From: Candidatus Methanomethylophilaceae archaeon
GTDB taxonomy: Archaea; Thermoplasmatota; Thermoplasmata; Methanomassiliicoccales; Methanomethylophilaceae
Direction: 5' to 3'
Assembly: GCA_944322255.1 (NCBI GenBank)
Contig: CALUOK010000016.1
Coordinates: 1 to 56,121, forward strand
DNA length: 56,121 bases
Below are positions 49,256 through 56,121 of this stretch, in pieces; positions within the stretch are counted from its first letter, which is position 1, and each line of letters starts with the position of its first letter. The notes under the pieces were generated by a model. That model saw only the letters and a list, made by a program, of their open reading frames with translations, searched no databases and had not been told where the DNA came from. The position numbers and the translations under genes were made by a program.

Positions 49256-50893
49256 ATGAAGCAGGTGGACACCGGTGGGCTCTCGTTCTCTCGCATACGT
49301 GAGAATCAGATGTACTACGTCGACAAGTCTCTCTTAATCAAGGACTTGCTGGACTTCGACGACCGGGGAGTCTACCTTTACACCCGTCCCCGCAGGTTCG
49401 GCAAGACAACCAACATCACCATGCTCGATGCCTTCTTCAACATCCAGTACAAAGGAAATACATGGTTCGACGGGCTGGCGATTTCCGAGTGCCCTCAATG
49501 TCTGAGGCACATGAACCGGTATCCAGTCATCCGCCTCAATCTGAAGGAACTGAGCACGGATACGGAGGAGGGTCTGTTGGACTCCATCTGCGGTGTGGCA
49601 CTGGATTCGATGGATCCTTTCACGGACATAATGGAGTCGGACCGGCTCTCCCGCAAGGATTCCGCCGTATACGACAGGCTGGTCTCCAGGAGCGCCACCC
49701 GGGACGAGATCGTCAGATCCATCCAGATGCTGTGCCGTATCGTCAGCAAGCATTTCGGATGTAATGCGGTCGTCCTGATCGACGAGTATGACCGTGCAAT
49801 AGCCAACGATTTTGGTTCGCATGTCAGGGGCTTCGTCATCGACATCCTGAGCAGATTCCTGTCCGCCATCCTCAAGGACAACGAATACCTCCAGATGGCG
49901 TACGTTACAGGGATAACCCAGGTGGCCAAGGCCAGCATTTTCTCGGGATTGAACAACCTCTCCGTGAACAACATCTTCTCAGAGAGGTCCGACGATAGGT
50001 TCGGTTTCACCGAGTCGGAGGTCAAAGACATCCTTTCCTATTACGGTCACCTGGATAAGTTTGAAGAGGTCAGGGAATGGTACGACGGGTACCGCTTCGG
50101 TAACGCCGAGGTGTACAACCCCTACAGCGTCATGATGTATGTTCAGAACCGCACGGTCGCCGACAGCTACTGGAGGAACTCTGGGCGGAACACACCCGTC
50201 CAGTGGATGCTCCAGAGAACCGGATCGATCGGATTGAACACGGTGGCGGACATCATAAACGGGAACCATTCCGAGGCCAGGATCCATTCGTCCATGACCT
50301 TCGAGGAGATGAGGATGACCCGCAGCGAGGACCTGTTCTCCCTGATGGCGATGACGGGGTATCTCAACGCAGTCGGTAAAGGCGACGGTCTGTATGAGAT
50401 CTCCATTCCGAACAGGGAGGTCCTGGGCATCGTGGAGTCCATGCTCTGTGCGAACGTCCGCATAGGCGACGAGGTGTTCGAGAGGTTCAACTCCGCGGTG
50501 CTGGATGGCGATGCGGAGGCCATGGAGAGGATCCTTCAGGGTGTTCTCGTAGACGGAAGCTATTTCACGCTGAAGGATGAGACGTCGTACGAGAACATCG
50601 TCCTCACGATGATGCATGGGATCCTGAGCGGATACAGGGTGACGTCCCAGAAGGAGTCCGGCAACGGCAGAGCCGACCTGATTCTGGAGCCGAGGGTGGA
50701 GGGGGCCATCCCCATCATCATCGAGCTGAAGGTCTCGGATTCGGAGGACGATCTGGACAGGGACGTCGACGGCGCGATATCCCAGATCCACGATCGTAAG
50801 TACTATCTCGGGATGGACGGCGATGTGATCCTCATAGGGATGGCGTTCCGTGGGAAGATCGTCCGTGGGAGGGTCGAGAAGGTATCCGTCTGA
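49256..50893 (+). CDS. AAA-ATPase-like protein with C-terminal PD-(D/E)XK nuclease-like domain
   Basis: 545-residue member of the widespread AAA-ATPase-like/PDDEXK_9 family. The N-terminal YVDKSLLIKDLLDFDDRGVYL and P-loop RPRRFGKT (44-51) are standard, as is the Walker B VVLIDEYDRAI. The C-terminal domain (from about 440) includes GNGRADLILEPRVEGAIPII and IELKVS, the D-(x)-ExK pattern. These genes are often expanded in gut bacteria and methanogens and are suspected of mobile behaviour; function is not established. It starts 77 bases after tRNA-Ala, and GTTTATCAT (about 49225-49233) is a TATA box for the ATG at 49256. Confidence 0.88.
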   Translation: MKQVDTGGLSFSRIRENQMYYVDKSLLIKDLLDFDDRGVYLYTRPRRFGKTTNITMLDAFFNIQYKGNTWFDGLAISECPQCLRHMNRYPVIRLNLKELSTDTEEGLLDSICGVALDSMDPFTDIMESDRLSRKDSAVYDRLVSRSATRDEIVRSIQMLCRIVSKHFGCNAVVLIDEYDRAIANDFGSHVRGFVIDILSRFLSAILKDNEYLQMAYVTGITQVAKASIFSGLNNLSVNNIFSERSDDRFGFTESEVKDILSYYGHLDKFEEVREWYDGYRFGNAEVYNPYSVMMYVQNRTVADSYWRNSGRNTPVQWMLQRTGSIGLNTVADIINGNHSEARIHSSMTFEEMRMTRSEDLFSLMAMTGYLNAVGKGDGLYEISIPNREVLGIVESMLCANVRIGDEVFERFNSAVLDGDAEAMERILQGVLVDGSYFTLKDETSYENIVLTMMHGILSGYRVTSQKESGNGRADLILEPRVEGAIPIIIELKVSDSEDDLDRDVDGAISQIHDRKYYLGMDGDVILIGMAFRGKIVRGRVEKVSV

Positions 50894-51351
50894 GCACATT
50901 GCGGACGTACATCGTCATGAGGGCCCCCACATACTCCAGGGATCTCGGATAACGGGCCCTGGACAGTCGATTAAATCGGGTTCTTCGGGATTGACAGTAG
51001 AATCCGATTTCTGAGGAGTTGTCTGGAAGCGTACAGGGCAATGTAGAAGAGGGGCGCAGTGGTTATCCAATTTGCACCAAGACGGAGTACTCGATATGTC
51101 CTTCAGGGGAAAGGTCCCCCGCATCAAGCTCGAGGTCCTGGACCTCTGATTTCATCCTCTGTTCTATCGGTCTCGGACACGAGGAACGCGCTCCTCTCGG
51201 TTCGGTGCGGAGCTCACTGCTCCTGTGACGATGCCTTTCCGACGGAGGTTCCGTTCGGATGTCTCAGACCCTGACGTGGCCCCCATCCTGTCGACGGCTC
51301 GCATCGGAGTCGGCAAGCGGGGATGCGGTTCAGAGCTCTGCACCCCCGGAC
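50894..51351. other. Gene-free interval of 458 bases
   Basis: No gene recognised on either strand. The open frames here (70-75 codons) lack conserved-looking composition or start signals. A stretch of high GC with GAGGTCCTGGACCTC (an inverted repeat near 51131-51145) is the only local structure noticed. It may be decayed accessory sequence next to the orphan ATPase. Confidence 0.5.
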
Positions 51352-53064
51352 TCAACGTGGGCGACGACCCCTGCCGTCTCTCTTCCTGTATCCGTCGTCG
51401 ACGAAGATCGAGTCGAAGGTCCTGAGGTCGCCCATCTCCTCGAACCTGGAGCGGACGTACTCCTTGGCCTCCTCGTCCTCGCACACCTTCGCGAGCCACT
51501 TGACGGCCGGGAGGGCGGGGTCGCCGTACATGTCGAAGTACAGCTTCGCGGCATCCAGGTCGGCTCCCACGTCGTGGAGGGCGTAGATGAGCTGCTTGTT
51601 GCGGCGGTCCTCGACGGAGGCTATGGCCACAAGGGCGTCCCTGCACTCCGCGGAGCCGTCGAGACAGCATTTCCTGAGCCAGTCCACCTCCCTGGATCCG
51701 CCCATGTGCCTTCCGACGTCGATCATCCTCATCGGGTCGCCGGCGCAGAACCTCTCGAGATAGGACATGTCCTCTCCGTCGTAGCACTTGATCAGTCCGG
51801 CCATGTCGCCTCTGGTGAGGTAGATCGAGCAGAGCCCCTTCCTCACGTCCCTGCGGGTCTGGACGGGGCCGAGCTCGGCCAGGGCCTCGTCGGATCCCGC
51901 CGCGGCGGCGGAGATCATGGCGGGGATCCACTCCTCGCCGTCGGACCTCAGCTTCATCGCGGACAGGTACTTCCCGAACGGGGTGTCGGAGATGCCCAGC
52001 TCGTGGGCCATGGACAGGATTATGTCGCCGTGTTCGGACATTCCGTTCCTGAGGTACTCCTCCCTGTCGGAGGTGTCGAGGTACCCGAGCAGGTACTCGG
52101 CCTCGGGGAACGTGGCGGACAGCTCCTCGAGCCTCCTCCTGGCTGTGCGGTCGTCCTTGACCGCCCTGATGAACTCGGTGCGTATGGACTGCCTGAGCTT
52201 CCTGCGGTGCTCAAGCTCCTTGAGCAGCTCCTCCGCCCTGACGGAGTCCTTCTTCCTGACCAGGAGCTTCAGTCCGTCCTCGACCATCTTCTCGTCGGGG
52301 CCGGAGGCGAAAACGTCGATGCGGGGGTCGTCCCCCTCGATCTCCTCCATGCGGATCTTGCAGTAGATGGCGAGGTGGTTGCCGCCCTCGGCCGCAGCGT
52401 CCAGCGTGCTCCTGTCATAGTTCCCGTCGAGCGTAGCGCAGAGGTAGTCGAAGGCGATCATCGCGTCCTCCGGACAGGACTTGGCGACCCTGCCCCTGAC
52501 CGTGCTGAACTCCTCCGGGCCCATCTCGCGGAGCATGCGGAGGGCGTTGTTCTCGCATCCGCGGCTCATCATGGCCGCTCCGTGCAGGTAGAGGACCATT
52601 GCCAGGTCCCTCCTGCCGTTCACCTCGCAGTCCACGCCCTTGAAGAGGATCCTCTGGGGGGTGGACGGGATGGTGAGGACGGTCTCCTGCCTCTCAGTCG
52701 GCTTGCTCTCTACGGGACCATCTCTCCTGCGGTCGTCGCGGGGAGCTCTGCGGTCCCTGCGATCGCGGTCATCGTGGGAGTCCCTGTCGCGGCGCCTGTC
52801 CCCGAAGCCCTTGCTGCGGGATCTGTCCTTGGAATCCCTTCCGCGCGACCTGTCCTTGAACCCCCTGCGGGGGCCGCCCCTGTCTCCGCGTCCTTCGCCG
52901 TGGCGTCCGTCTCTGGTCCTGGGTCTGCGGTCCCCTCTGTCTCCGTCCCTGCGGCCCCTTCCGCCCGGACCCCTCTCCCTGCGGTCGTCTTTCCTGTAGG
53001 GGGCTCTGCGGTCGTCTCCGCTCTTTCTGTGCTCTTTCCGGGTGTCTGAGTTCTCGGGTGACAT
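51352..53064 (-). CDS. Arg/Asp/Gly-rich N-terminal protein with Sel1/TPR-like helical C-terminus
   Basis: 570 residues. The first about 115 residues are almost only Arg, Asp, Gly, Lys and Ser (RKEHRKSGDDRRAPYRKDDR; GRGRRDGDRGDRRPRTRDGR), a low-complexity RD/RG tract like eukaryotic RNA-binding proteins. The remaining 455 residues are helical with Sel1/TPR-like repeats (RRDLAMVLYLHGAAMMSRGC; ECRDALVAIASVEDRRNKQL). No enzyme motif. The ATG at 53064 has a CATAATAAG element about 30 nt upstream. MarC lies upstream on the same strand with a 52-base gap. Function unknown; RNA or condensate binding is an inference from composition. Confidence 0.8.
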   Translation of the reverse strand: MSPENSDTRKEHRKSGDDRRAPYRKDDRRERGPGGRGRRDGDRGDRRPRTRDGRHGEGRGDRGGPRRGFKDRSRGRDSKDRSRSKGFGDRRRDRDSHDDRDRRDRRAPRDDRRRDGPVESKPTERQETVLTIPSTPQRILFKGVDCEVNGRRDLAMVLYLHGAAMMSRGCENNALRMLREMGPEEFSTVRGRVAKSCPEDAMIAFDYLCATLDGNYDRSTLDAAAEGGNHLAIYCKIRMEEIEGDDPRIDVFASGPDEKMVEDGLKLLVRKKDSVRAEELLKELEHRRKLRQSIRTEFIRAVKDDRTARRRLEELSATFPEAEYLLGYLDTSDREEYLRNGMSEHGDIILSMAHELGISDTPFGKYLSAMKLRSDGEEWIPAMISAAAAGSDEALAELGPVQTRRDVRKGLCSIYLTRGDMAGLIKCYDGEDMSYLERFCAGDPMRMIDVGRHMGGSREVDWLRKCCLDGSAECRDALVAIASVEDRRNKQLIYALHDVGADLDAAKLYFDMYGDPALPAVKWLAKVCEDEEAKEYVRSRFEEMGDLRTFDSIFVDDGYRKRDGRGRRPR

Positions 53065-53116
53065 GGGACGTTCGTCCGTCCAGAAACGGAACTGCTTATT
53101 ATGGTTGCGCGTGGGG

Positions 53117-53737
53117 TCAGAGGACCATCAGCGCCGAGGCGACGTCGCCCCAGTACATGGCGACCCATTCGTTCGCCCCCTGGAACATGTACTCCACTCC
53201 CAGCGCCGCCAGGAGCAGTCCGACGATCTTCGAGGTGATGTTCAGGGCGTTGACACCAACGATGCGGACGATGGCCGGGGACATGCGCAGAAGCGCCCAT
53301 GTGACGACGAGAGCGACCAGCCCGGCCACGATGACCTCTATGTACCCGTACTCCTGGGTGAACAGGATGGCGGCGGTTATCACACCGGGGCCGGTCATGA
53401 TCGGGGTGGCCACGATGATCCAGGGAGCGTCCTTCTCGTCGCTCATCTTGTTGAGCTTCAGGCTGAAGACCAGCTCCGCGCCCATCAGCACCAGGATCAC
53501 ACCCCCAGCGACCCTGAAGCTCTCCATCGTGACCCCGAAGAGCGACATCAGAGGGGAACCGATGAAGATGAAGACGAACAGCAGTATCCCCGCCACCACT
53601 ACGGCGCGGTTGGCGTAGCTCTTCAGCGTCTCCCGGTCGACACCGTTCGTTATGGACAGGAACGTCGGGATGCTCGAGAATGGGTTCATCACCAGGAATA
53701 TGGAGAGGGCCACTGTGGAGAACGTCACGACATCCAT
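53117..53737 (-). CDS. MarC-family (UPF0056) membrane protein
   Basis: 206-residue polytopic protein with six hydrophobic helices. FLVMNPFSSIPTFLSIT near the N-terminus and GPGVITAAILFTQ (about 115-130) are the family's two NPxG/P-like and GPG motifs. MarC members were once linked to antibiotic resistance but their transport role is undefined. It is flanked on the same strand by the ATPase-HTH regulator upstream and the Arg-rich protein downstream. Confidence 0.9.
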   Translation of the reverse strand: MDVVTFSTVALSIFLVMNPFSSIPTFLSITNGVDRETLKSYANRAVVVAGILLFVFIFIGSPLMSLFGVTMESFRVAGGVILVLMGAELVFSLKLNKMSDEKDAPWIIVATPIMTGPGVITAAILFTQEYGYIEVIVAGLVALVVTWALLRMSPAIVRIVGVNALNITSKIVGLLLAALGVEYMFQGANEWVAMYWGDVASALMVL

Positions 53738-53775
53738 GGGATCGCATCCGCATTGCTCACCTGATAATTAAGGAC

Positions 53776-54609
53776 TCATACCTTCCCGCGTCTCCCCTTG
53801 TCGCAGAGGAAGTACCTGCGCATCCTGCCCACCCTCATCTCGAACAGGGTGCCGTCGCCCTCCATCTTCTTGATCAGGGAGGCTGTGTACGGCTTCGACA
53901 CCCTGAGGAGGCTCCTGATCTCGTCGAAGGTGACGCCTCCGCGCTTGGACATGTACGCAGTGACCTTGTCCACCTTGGCGTTGTAGTGTCCGCGGATGCT
54001 CTCGACAGCGGGGAGGACCACCATGAAGCAGTCCCTGCAGGTGATCAGCTTCGGGTCGAAGCCAGAGCGGGAGTAGGATTTCCGGATCACGTCGACGCCG
54101 TTCCTGTAGAACCCCTTGAGCCTGAACAGCTCCATGGCTGCGACCAGCTCCGGGTTCCTGATCCCCCAGTTCTGCCTGTAGACGGGGCCTGGGGAGACGA
54201 TCCTGACCTCGTCGCTCTGGACGTTGACCACTATGTCCCCCTCGACGGAGTAGTCGCGGTGGGCGACGGCGTTGGTCAGGGCCTCGGTGATCGCTATCCT
54301 GGGGAACCTGAACACCGGCGACTTGGACCCCTCGACCATCGATTTCGGGTTGAGCTCGTTCACGAGCGTCTTGGCGGCCTCCGTGTGCGACAGCACGGAA
54401 CCGGTGACCCTCTCCACCCTCCCTCCGGGCAGGAGCACCGTGATCCCGAACGGGCACTGGTCGGAGATCAGGAGGGCGAGTTGGCTGAATCCTCCATACT
54501 CATCGTGCACTCCCCGGATCTCCTGGAGGTCGTGGCGGGGGATGATTCCGCGCATGTATCTGAACGTCAGCTTCTCGTCCCCTGTGGGGCCGTTCTCAGA
54601 TTCTATCAT
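53776..54609 (-). CDS. ATP-binding transcription regulator of the HATPase_c_4/COG2865 type, lacking the AlbA_2 domain
   Basis: 277 aa. ITEALTNAVAHRDYSVEGDI (residues about 105-124) is the GHKL-type HATPase_c_4 motif found in the RecG-like/COG2865 regulators; the C-terminus holds a winged helix (GGVTFDEIRSLLRVSKPYTASLIKKME). The usual N-terminal AlbA_2 (schlafen) domain is missing or reduced to about 60 residues, so it may be a short form. GTTTTATC about 25 nt before the ATG at 54609 is the TATA box. Function unknown. Confidence 0.82.
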   Translation of the reverse strand: MIESENGPTGDEKLTFRYMRGIIPRHDLQEIRGVHDEYGGFSQLALLISDQCPFGITVLLPGGRVERVTGSVLSHTEAAKTLVNELNPKSMVEGSKSPVFRFPRIAITEALTNAVAHRDYSVEGDIVVNVQSDEVRIVSPGPVYRQNWGIRNPELVAAMELFRLKGFYRNGVDVIRKSYSRSGFDPKLITCRDCFMVVLPAVESIRGHYNAKVDKVTAYMSKRGGVTFDEIRSLLRVSKPYTASLIKKMEGDGTLFEMRVGRMRRYFLCDKGRRGKV

Positions 54610-54963
54610 CGAAAATTGTATGACATATGATAGATAAAACTTAAACTAAATTCTAACCAGAAATTACACTTCTTTAGACTTGTTTCCGGCTTCATTTCAT
54701 GATTTGTTCGGGTCTCCTAAAGTACCGATCGGCATCTCGGAAGGGTGCGGTGTGCGGTTTGTCCATCCCAATAATCAGAACATCGTGCTATCAGTACAAT
54801 GGTCGAACATCCTGCGAACATCAAAAATAATCCATAGGCTGTCGGCTGGCACGGTTCCAACGCGGCCCCTGTTCCGACAACGCGATGTTTTGGTGAAGCG
54901 GTATCCTGTCTGATACTTATCTGGATAAATACTGCGGAATCGATTACATGATGGGTGCAAAAA
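54610..54963. other. Intergenic region of 354 bases between divergent genes
   Basis: Contains the A/T-rich promoter of the HATPase regulator (AAGTTTTATC, minus strand) at its left end and the likely TATA element GATAAATAC (54923-54931) for the PNPOx-like gene at its right. The middle is lower in GC than the surroundings and no gene is supported; a 77-codon frame at 54680-54913 has no conserved features. Confidence 0.55.
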
Positions 54964-55362
54964 ATGGTAGACATACCTGCAGAAGTAATGGAAATCATGA
55001 ACGCCAAGGGAACCGTCAAGGCCCTTGTCACAGCCAACAAGGCTGGCCAGCCCCACGCCATTGTTTGCGGAACTATCGCATGCCCCGCTCCCAACAAGAT
55101 GGTTGTCGGAGAGGTCCTCATGAAGAGGTCCGCTGAGTACATGGCCGAGAACGGAAAGGCCGCCTTCATGATCGCCGCCGGACCCAAGGCATACGAGATC
55201 CAGGTCGAGAACCCCGTCCGCTATGACGACGGAGAGGCGCTTGCAGCCATGAACGAGGGACTCGCCGCGGTCAACCTCCACGCCAAGGCCCTGTGGATGT
55301 TCGACGTCGTCGCCGTCTACGACGAGGGTGCCGGACCCAACGCCGGAACCAAGATCGCATGA
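54964..55362 (+). CDS. Pyridoxamine 5'-phosphate oxidase-like FMN-binding protein
   Basis: 132-residue flavin-split-barrel protein. MVDIPAEVMEIMNAKGTVKA and LVTANKAGQPHAIVCGTI correspond to the FMN-binding strands, and AFMIAAGPKAYEIQVENPVRY to the following strand pair; the remainder is shorter than true PNPOx, so a pyridoxine role is unlikely. Reductase or sensor of a flavin or F420 type is possible. The codon usage is strongly biased, suggesting high expression, and a GGTG site precedes the ATG at 54964. Followed by a strong terminator. Confidence 0.87.
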   Translation: MVDIPAEVMEIMNAKGTVKALVTANKAGQPHAIVCGTIACPAPNKMVVGEVLMKRSAEYMAENGKAAFMIAAGPKAYEIQVENPVRYDDGEALAAMNEGLAAVNLHAKALWMFDVVAVYDEGAGPNAGTKIA

Positions 55363-55369
55363 TTTCAAA

Positions 55370-55389
55370 GCCCCGTCTCCGGACGGGGC
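55370..55389 (+). terminator. Intrinsic-like terminator after the PNPOx-like gene
   Basis: GCCCCGTC-TCCG-GACGGGGC is a perfect eight-pair stem (55370-55377 with 55382-55389), starting seven bases after the stop and followed by T-rich TTCCCTCTTTTCATTTTTT. Confidence 0.8.
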
Positions 55390-55437
55390 ATCTTCCCTCT
55401 TTTCATTTTTTAATACTTCTATCCCATTCACCCATCC

Positions 55438-56034
55438 ATGGATACAACGGAGATCACGTCCTGGATCGACGCGAACCTTCCGGAGACGATGCTGTTCATC
55501 GGCGGGCTGCTGGCCCTGCTCATAGTCATCAGCTATGTGAAGAACGACGAGTCGTGGACGTACAGGTTCATGATGTTCCTCGGAGTGATCTTCGGGGTCA
55601 TCATGCTGTATGAGGCCGTGACCATGTACGGCACATGGCGCATGGCCACCTCCCTGTTCGTGACGATAGCCGGTTTCGCTCTTGTGATAAGGCCGTTCCG
55701 CGAGGTTCACTTCGCCGTGATATTCGCCCTGATGGTCATGGTGCTGGTGTACATAGGTCTCGGTGGTCTGAACGGATACATGCTGTTCGACTCGTTCGAC
55801 CTCACGTTCCTGTCCGAGGGATGGCCGAGGATCATCGCGGCGTTCCTGTGCGGAGCCGTGGTGTACATGATATTCAACTTCGCCGAGGCGATAGTGAAGC
55901 TGTTCGGCAAGGTCCTCAACTGGTGGCCCCTGCTCATGGTGCTGGGAATCGTCTGCATCGTGGAGTCGGCCTTCATGTTCCTCGGATACGGTTCCATACT
56001 GGACTACATAGACTCCAGCTCCCTGGGGGTCTGA
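55438..56034 (+). CDS. Hypothetical polytopic membrane protein, 198 aa
   Basis: Six hydrophobic helices (about residues 18-35, 45-62, 68-85, 92-112, 132-152, 160-185) with short loops. No family recognised. TTTTTTAATAC at about 55405-55415 is a TATA box about 27 nt before the ATG at 55438, so the message is leaderless. Only 87 bases of the window follow it, with no gene that can be supported. Confidence 0.78.
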   Translation: MDTTEITSWIDANLPETMLFIGGLLALLIVISYVKNDESWTYRFMMFLGVIFGVIMLYEAVTMYGTWRMATSLFVTIAGFALVIRPFREVHFAVIFALMVMVLVYIGLGGLNGYMLFDSFDLTFLSEGWPRIIAAFLCGAVVYMIFNFAEAIVKLFGKVLNWWPLLMVLGIVCIVESAFMFLGYGSILDYIDSSSLGV

Positions 56035-56121
56035 ACGGAGGCACCTGTTCCAAGTACAGACTTCGTGAACAGCGAGAATACAGCGAAATGAAAGAAGATA
56101 AAGATGACTGAATGAAGGACA

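Noticed and set aside
50894-51351. Short coding frames (about 70 codons) in the gap after the orphan ATPase
   Set aside because: No conserved composition, start signal or homology-like segment; left as gene-free.
54680-54913. 77-codon frame in the divergent promoter gap
   Set aside because: No ribosome-binding or TATA support and no protein-like pattern.
1-56121. CRISPR array, insertion sequence, prophage or rRNA genes
   Set aside because: No regular direct-repeat/spacer series, transposase, integrase or rRNA-like sequence was seen anywhere.

Overview
The window is a contiguous piece of a euryarchaeal methanogen chromosome, most likely from the order Methanomassiliicoccales (Methanomethylophilaceae-like). 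The archaeal assignment rests on directly visible markers: archaeal ribosomal proteins (eL19, uL18, uS5, uL30, uL15, eS1/S3Ae, eL37), SecY with an EMC3/DUF106-type partner, aRF1 with NIKS and GGQ motifs, DtdA, PurP, Sm1, an intron-containing elongator tRNA-Met and many TATA-box promoters about 26-28 nt upstream of leaderless start codons. HdrCB and a hydrogenase maturation protease mark a methanogen. TAG is almost absent as a stop codon (2 of about 60 genes), as expected in pyrrolysine-encoding lineages such as Methanomassiliicoccales; the order-level call is an inference. GC content is high, so long antisense open frames are common and have been ignored.

Layout. 1-6348: the distal end of the ribosomal protein/spc-type operon (eL19-uL18-uS5-uL30-uL15-secY-DUF106-cmk-cbf5), tightly packed. 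6443-8249: hypothetical proteins. 8358-17367: a translation block (trpS, pheS, dtdA, pyrH, prf1, argS, a GNAT acetyltransferase) with one winged-helix/TPR-like regulator that has no usable stop codon. 17479-24476: membrane protein, purP, UbiA-type prenyltransferase, radical SAM enzyme, tRNA-Gln, HTH protein, bacterial-type adk, GlcD-type FAD oxidase. 24654-33391: orphan ATPase, site-2 protease, PAPS-reductase-like/ferredoxin fusion, pdaD, PAC2 protein, M16 peptidase and a hydrogenase maturation protease. 33459-35725: a LysR/ModE-like regulator with a perfect operator palindrome, followed by hdrC-hdrB. 35740-43642: eS1, tRNA-Met and a tRNA fragment, ArsA-type ATPase, AMMECR1, pyrC, Cys-cluster protein, and the lsm-rpl37e-purF cluster. 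43694-48505: two SAM methyltransferases followed by a FecCD-type ABC importer whose binding protein carries a dockerin-like EF-hand module. 48490-56121: tRNA-Ala, a second orphan AAA-ATPase/nuclease-like protein, an Arg/Asp/Gly-rich protein, MarC-type membrane protein, ATPase-domain HTH regulator, PNPOx-like flavoprotein and a membrane protein.

How the genes connect: most of the window is core information processing and nucleotide synthesis (pyrH, pyrC, cmk, adk, purP, purF). The methanogenic part is hdrCB plus the hydrogenase protease, with the regulator lying between them. The least ordinary parts are a set of GTGTTAC/GTAACAC inverted repeats that overlap or flank TATA boxes of the regulator, the first methyltransferase and an orphan ATPase; the methyltransferase-importer-dockerin cluster; two genes without proper stop codons; and a tRNA 3'-end fragment near tRNA-Met. 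No CRISPR array, insertion sequence, prophage or rRNA was seen.
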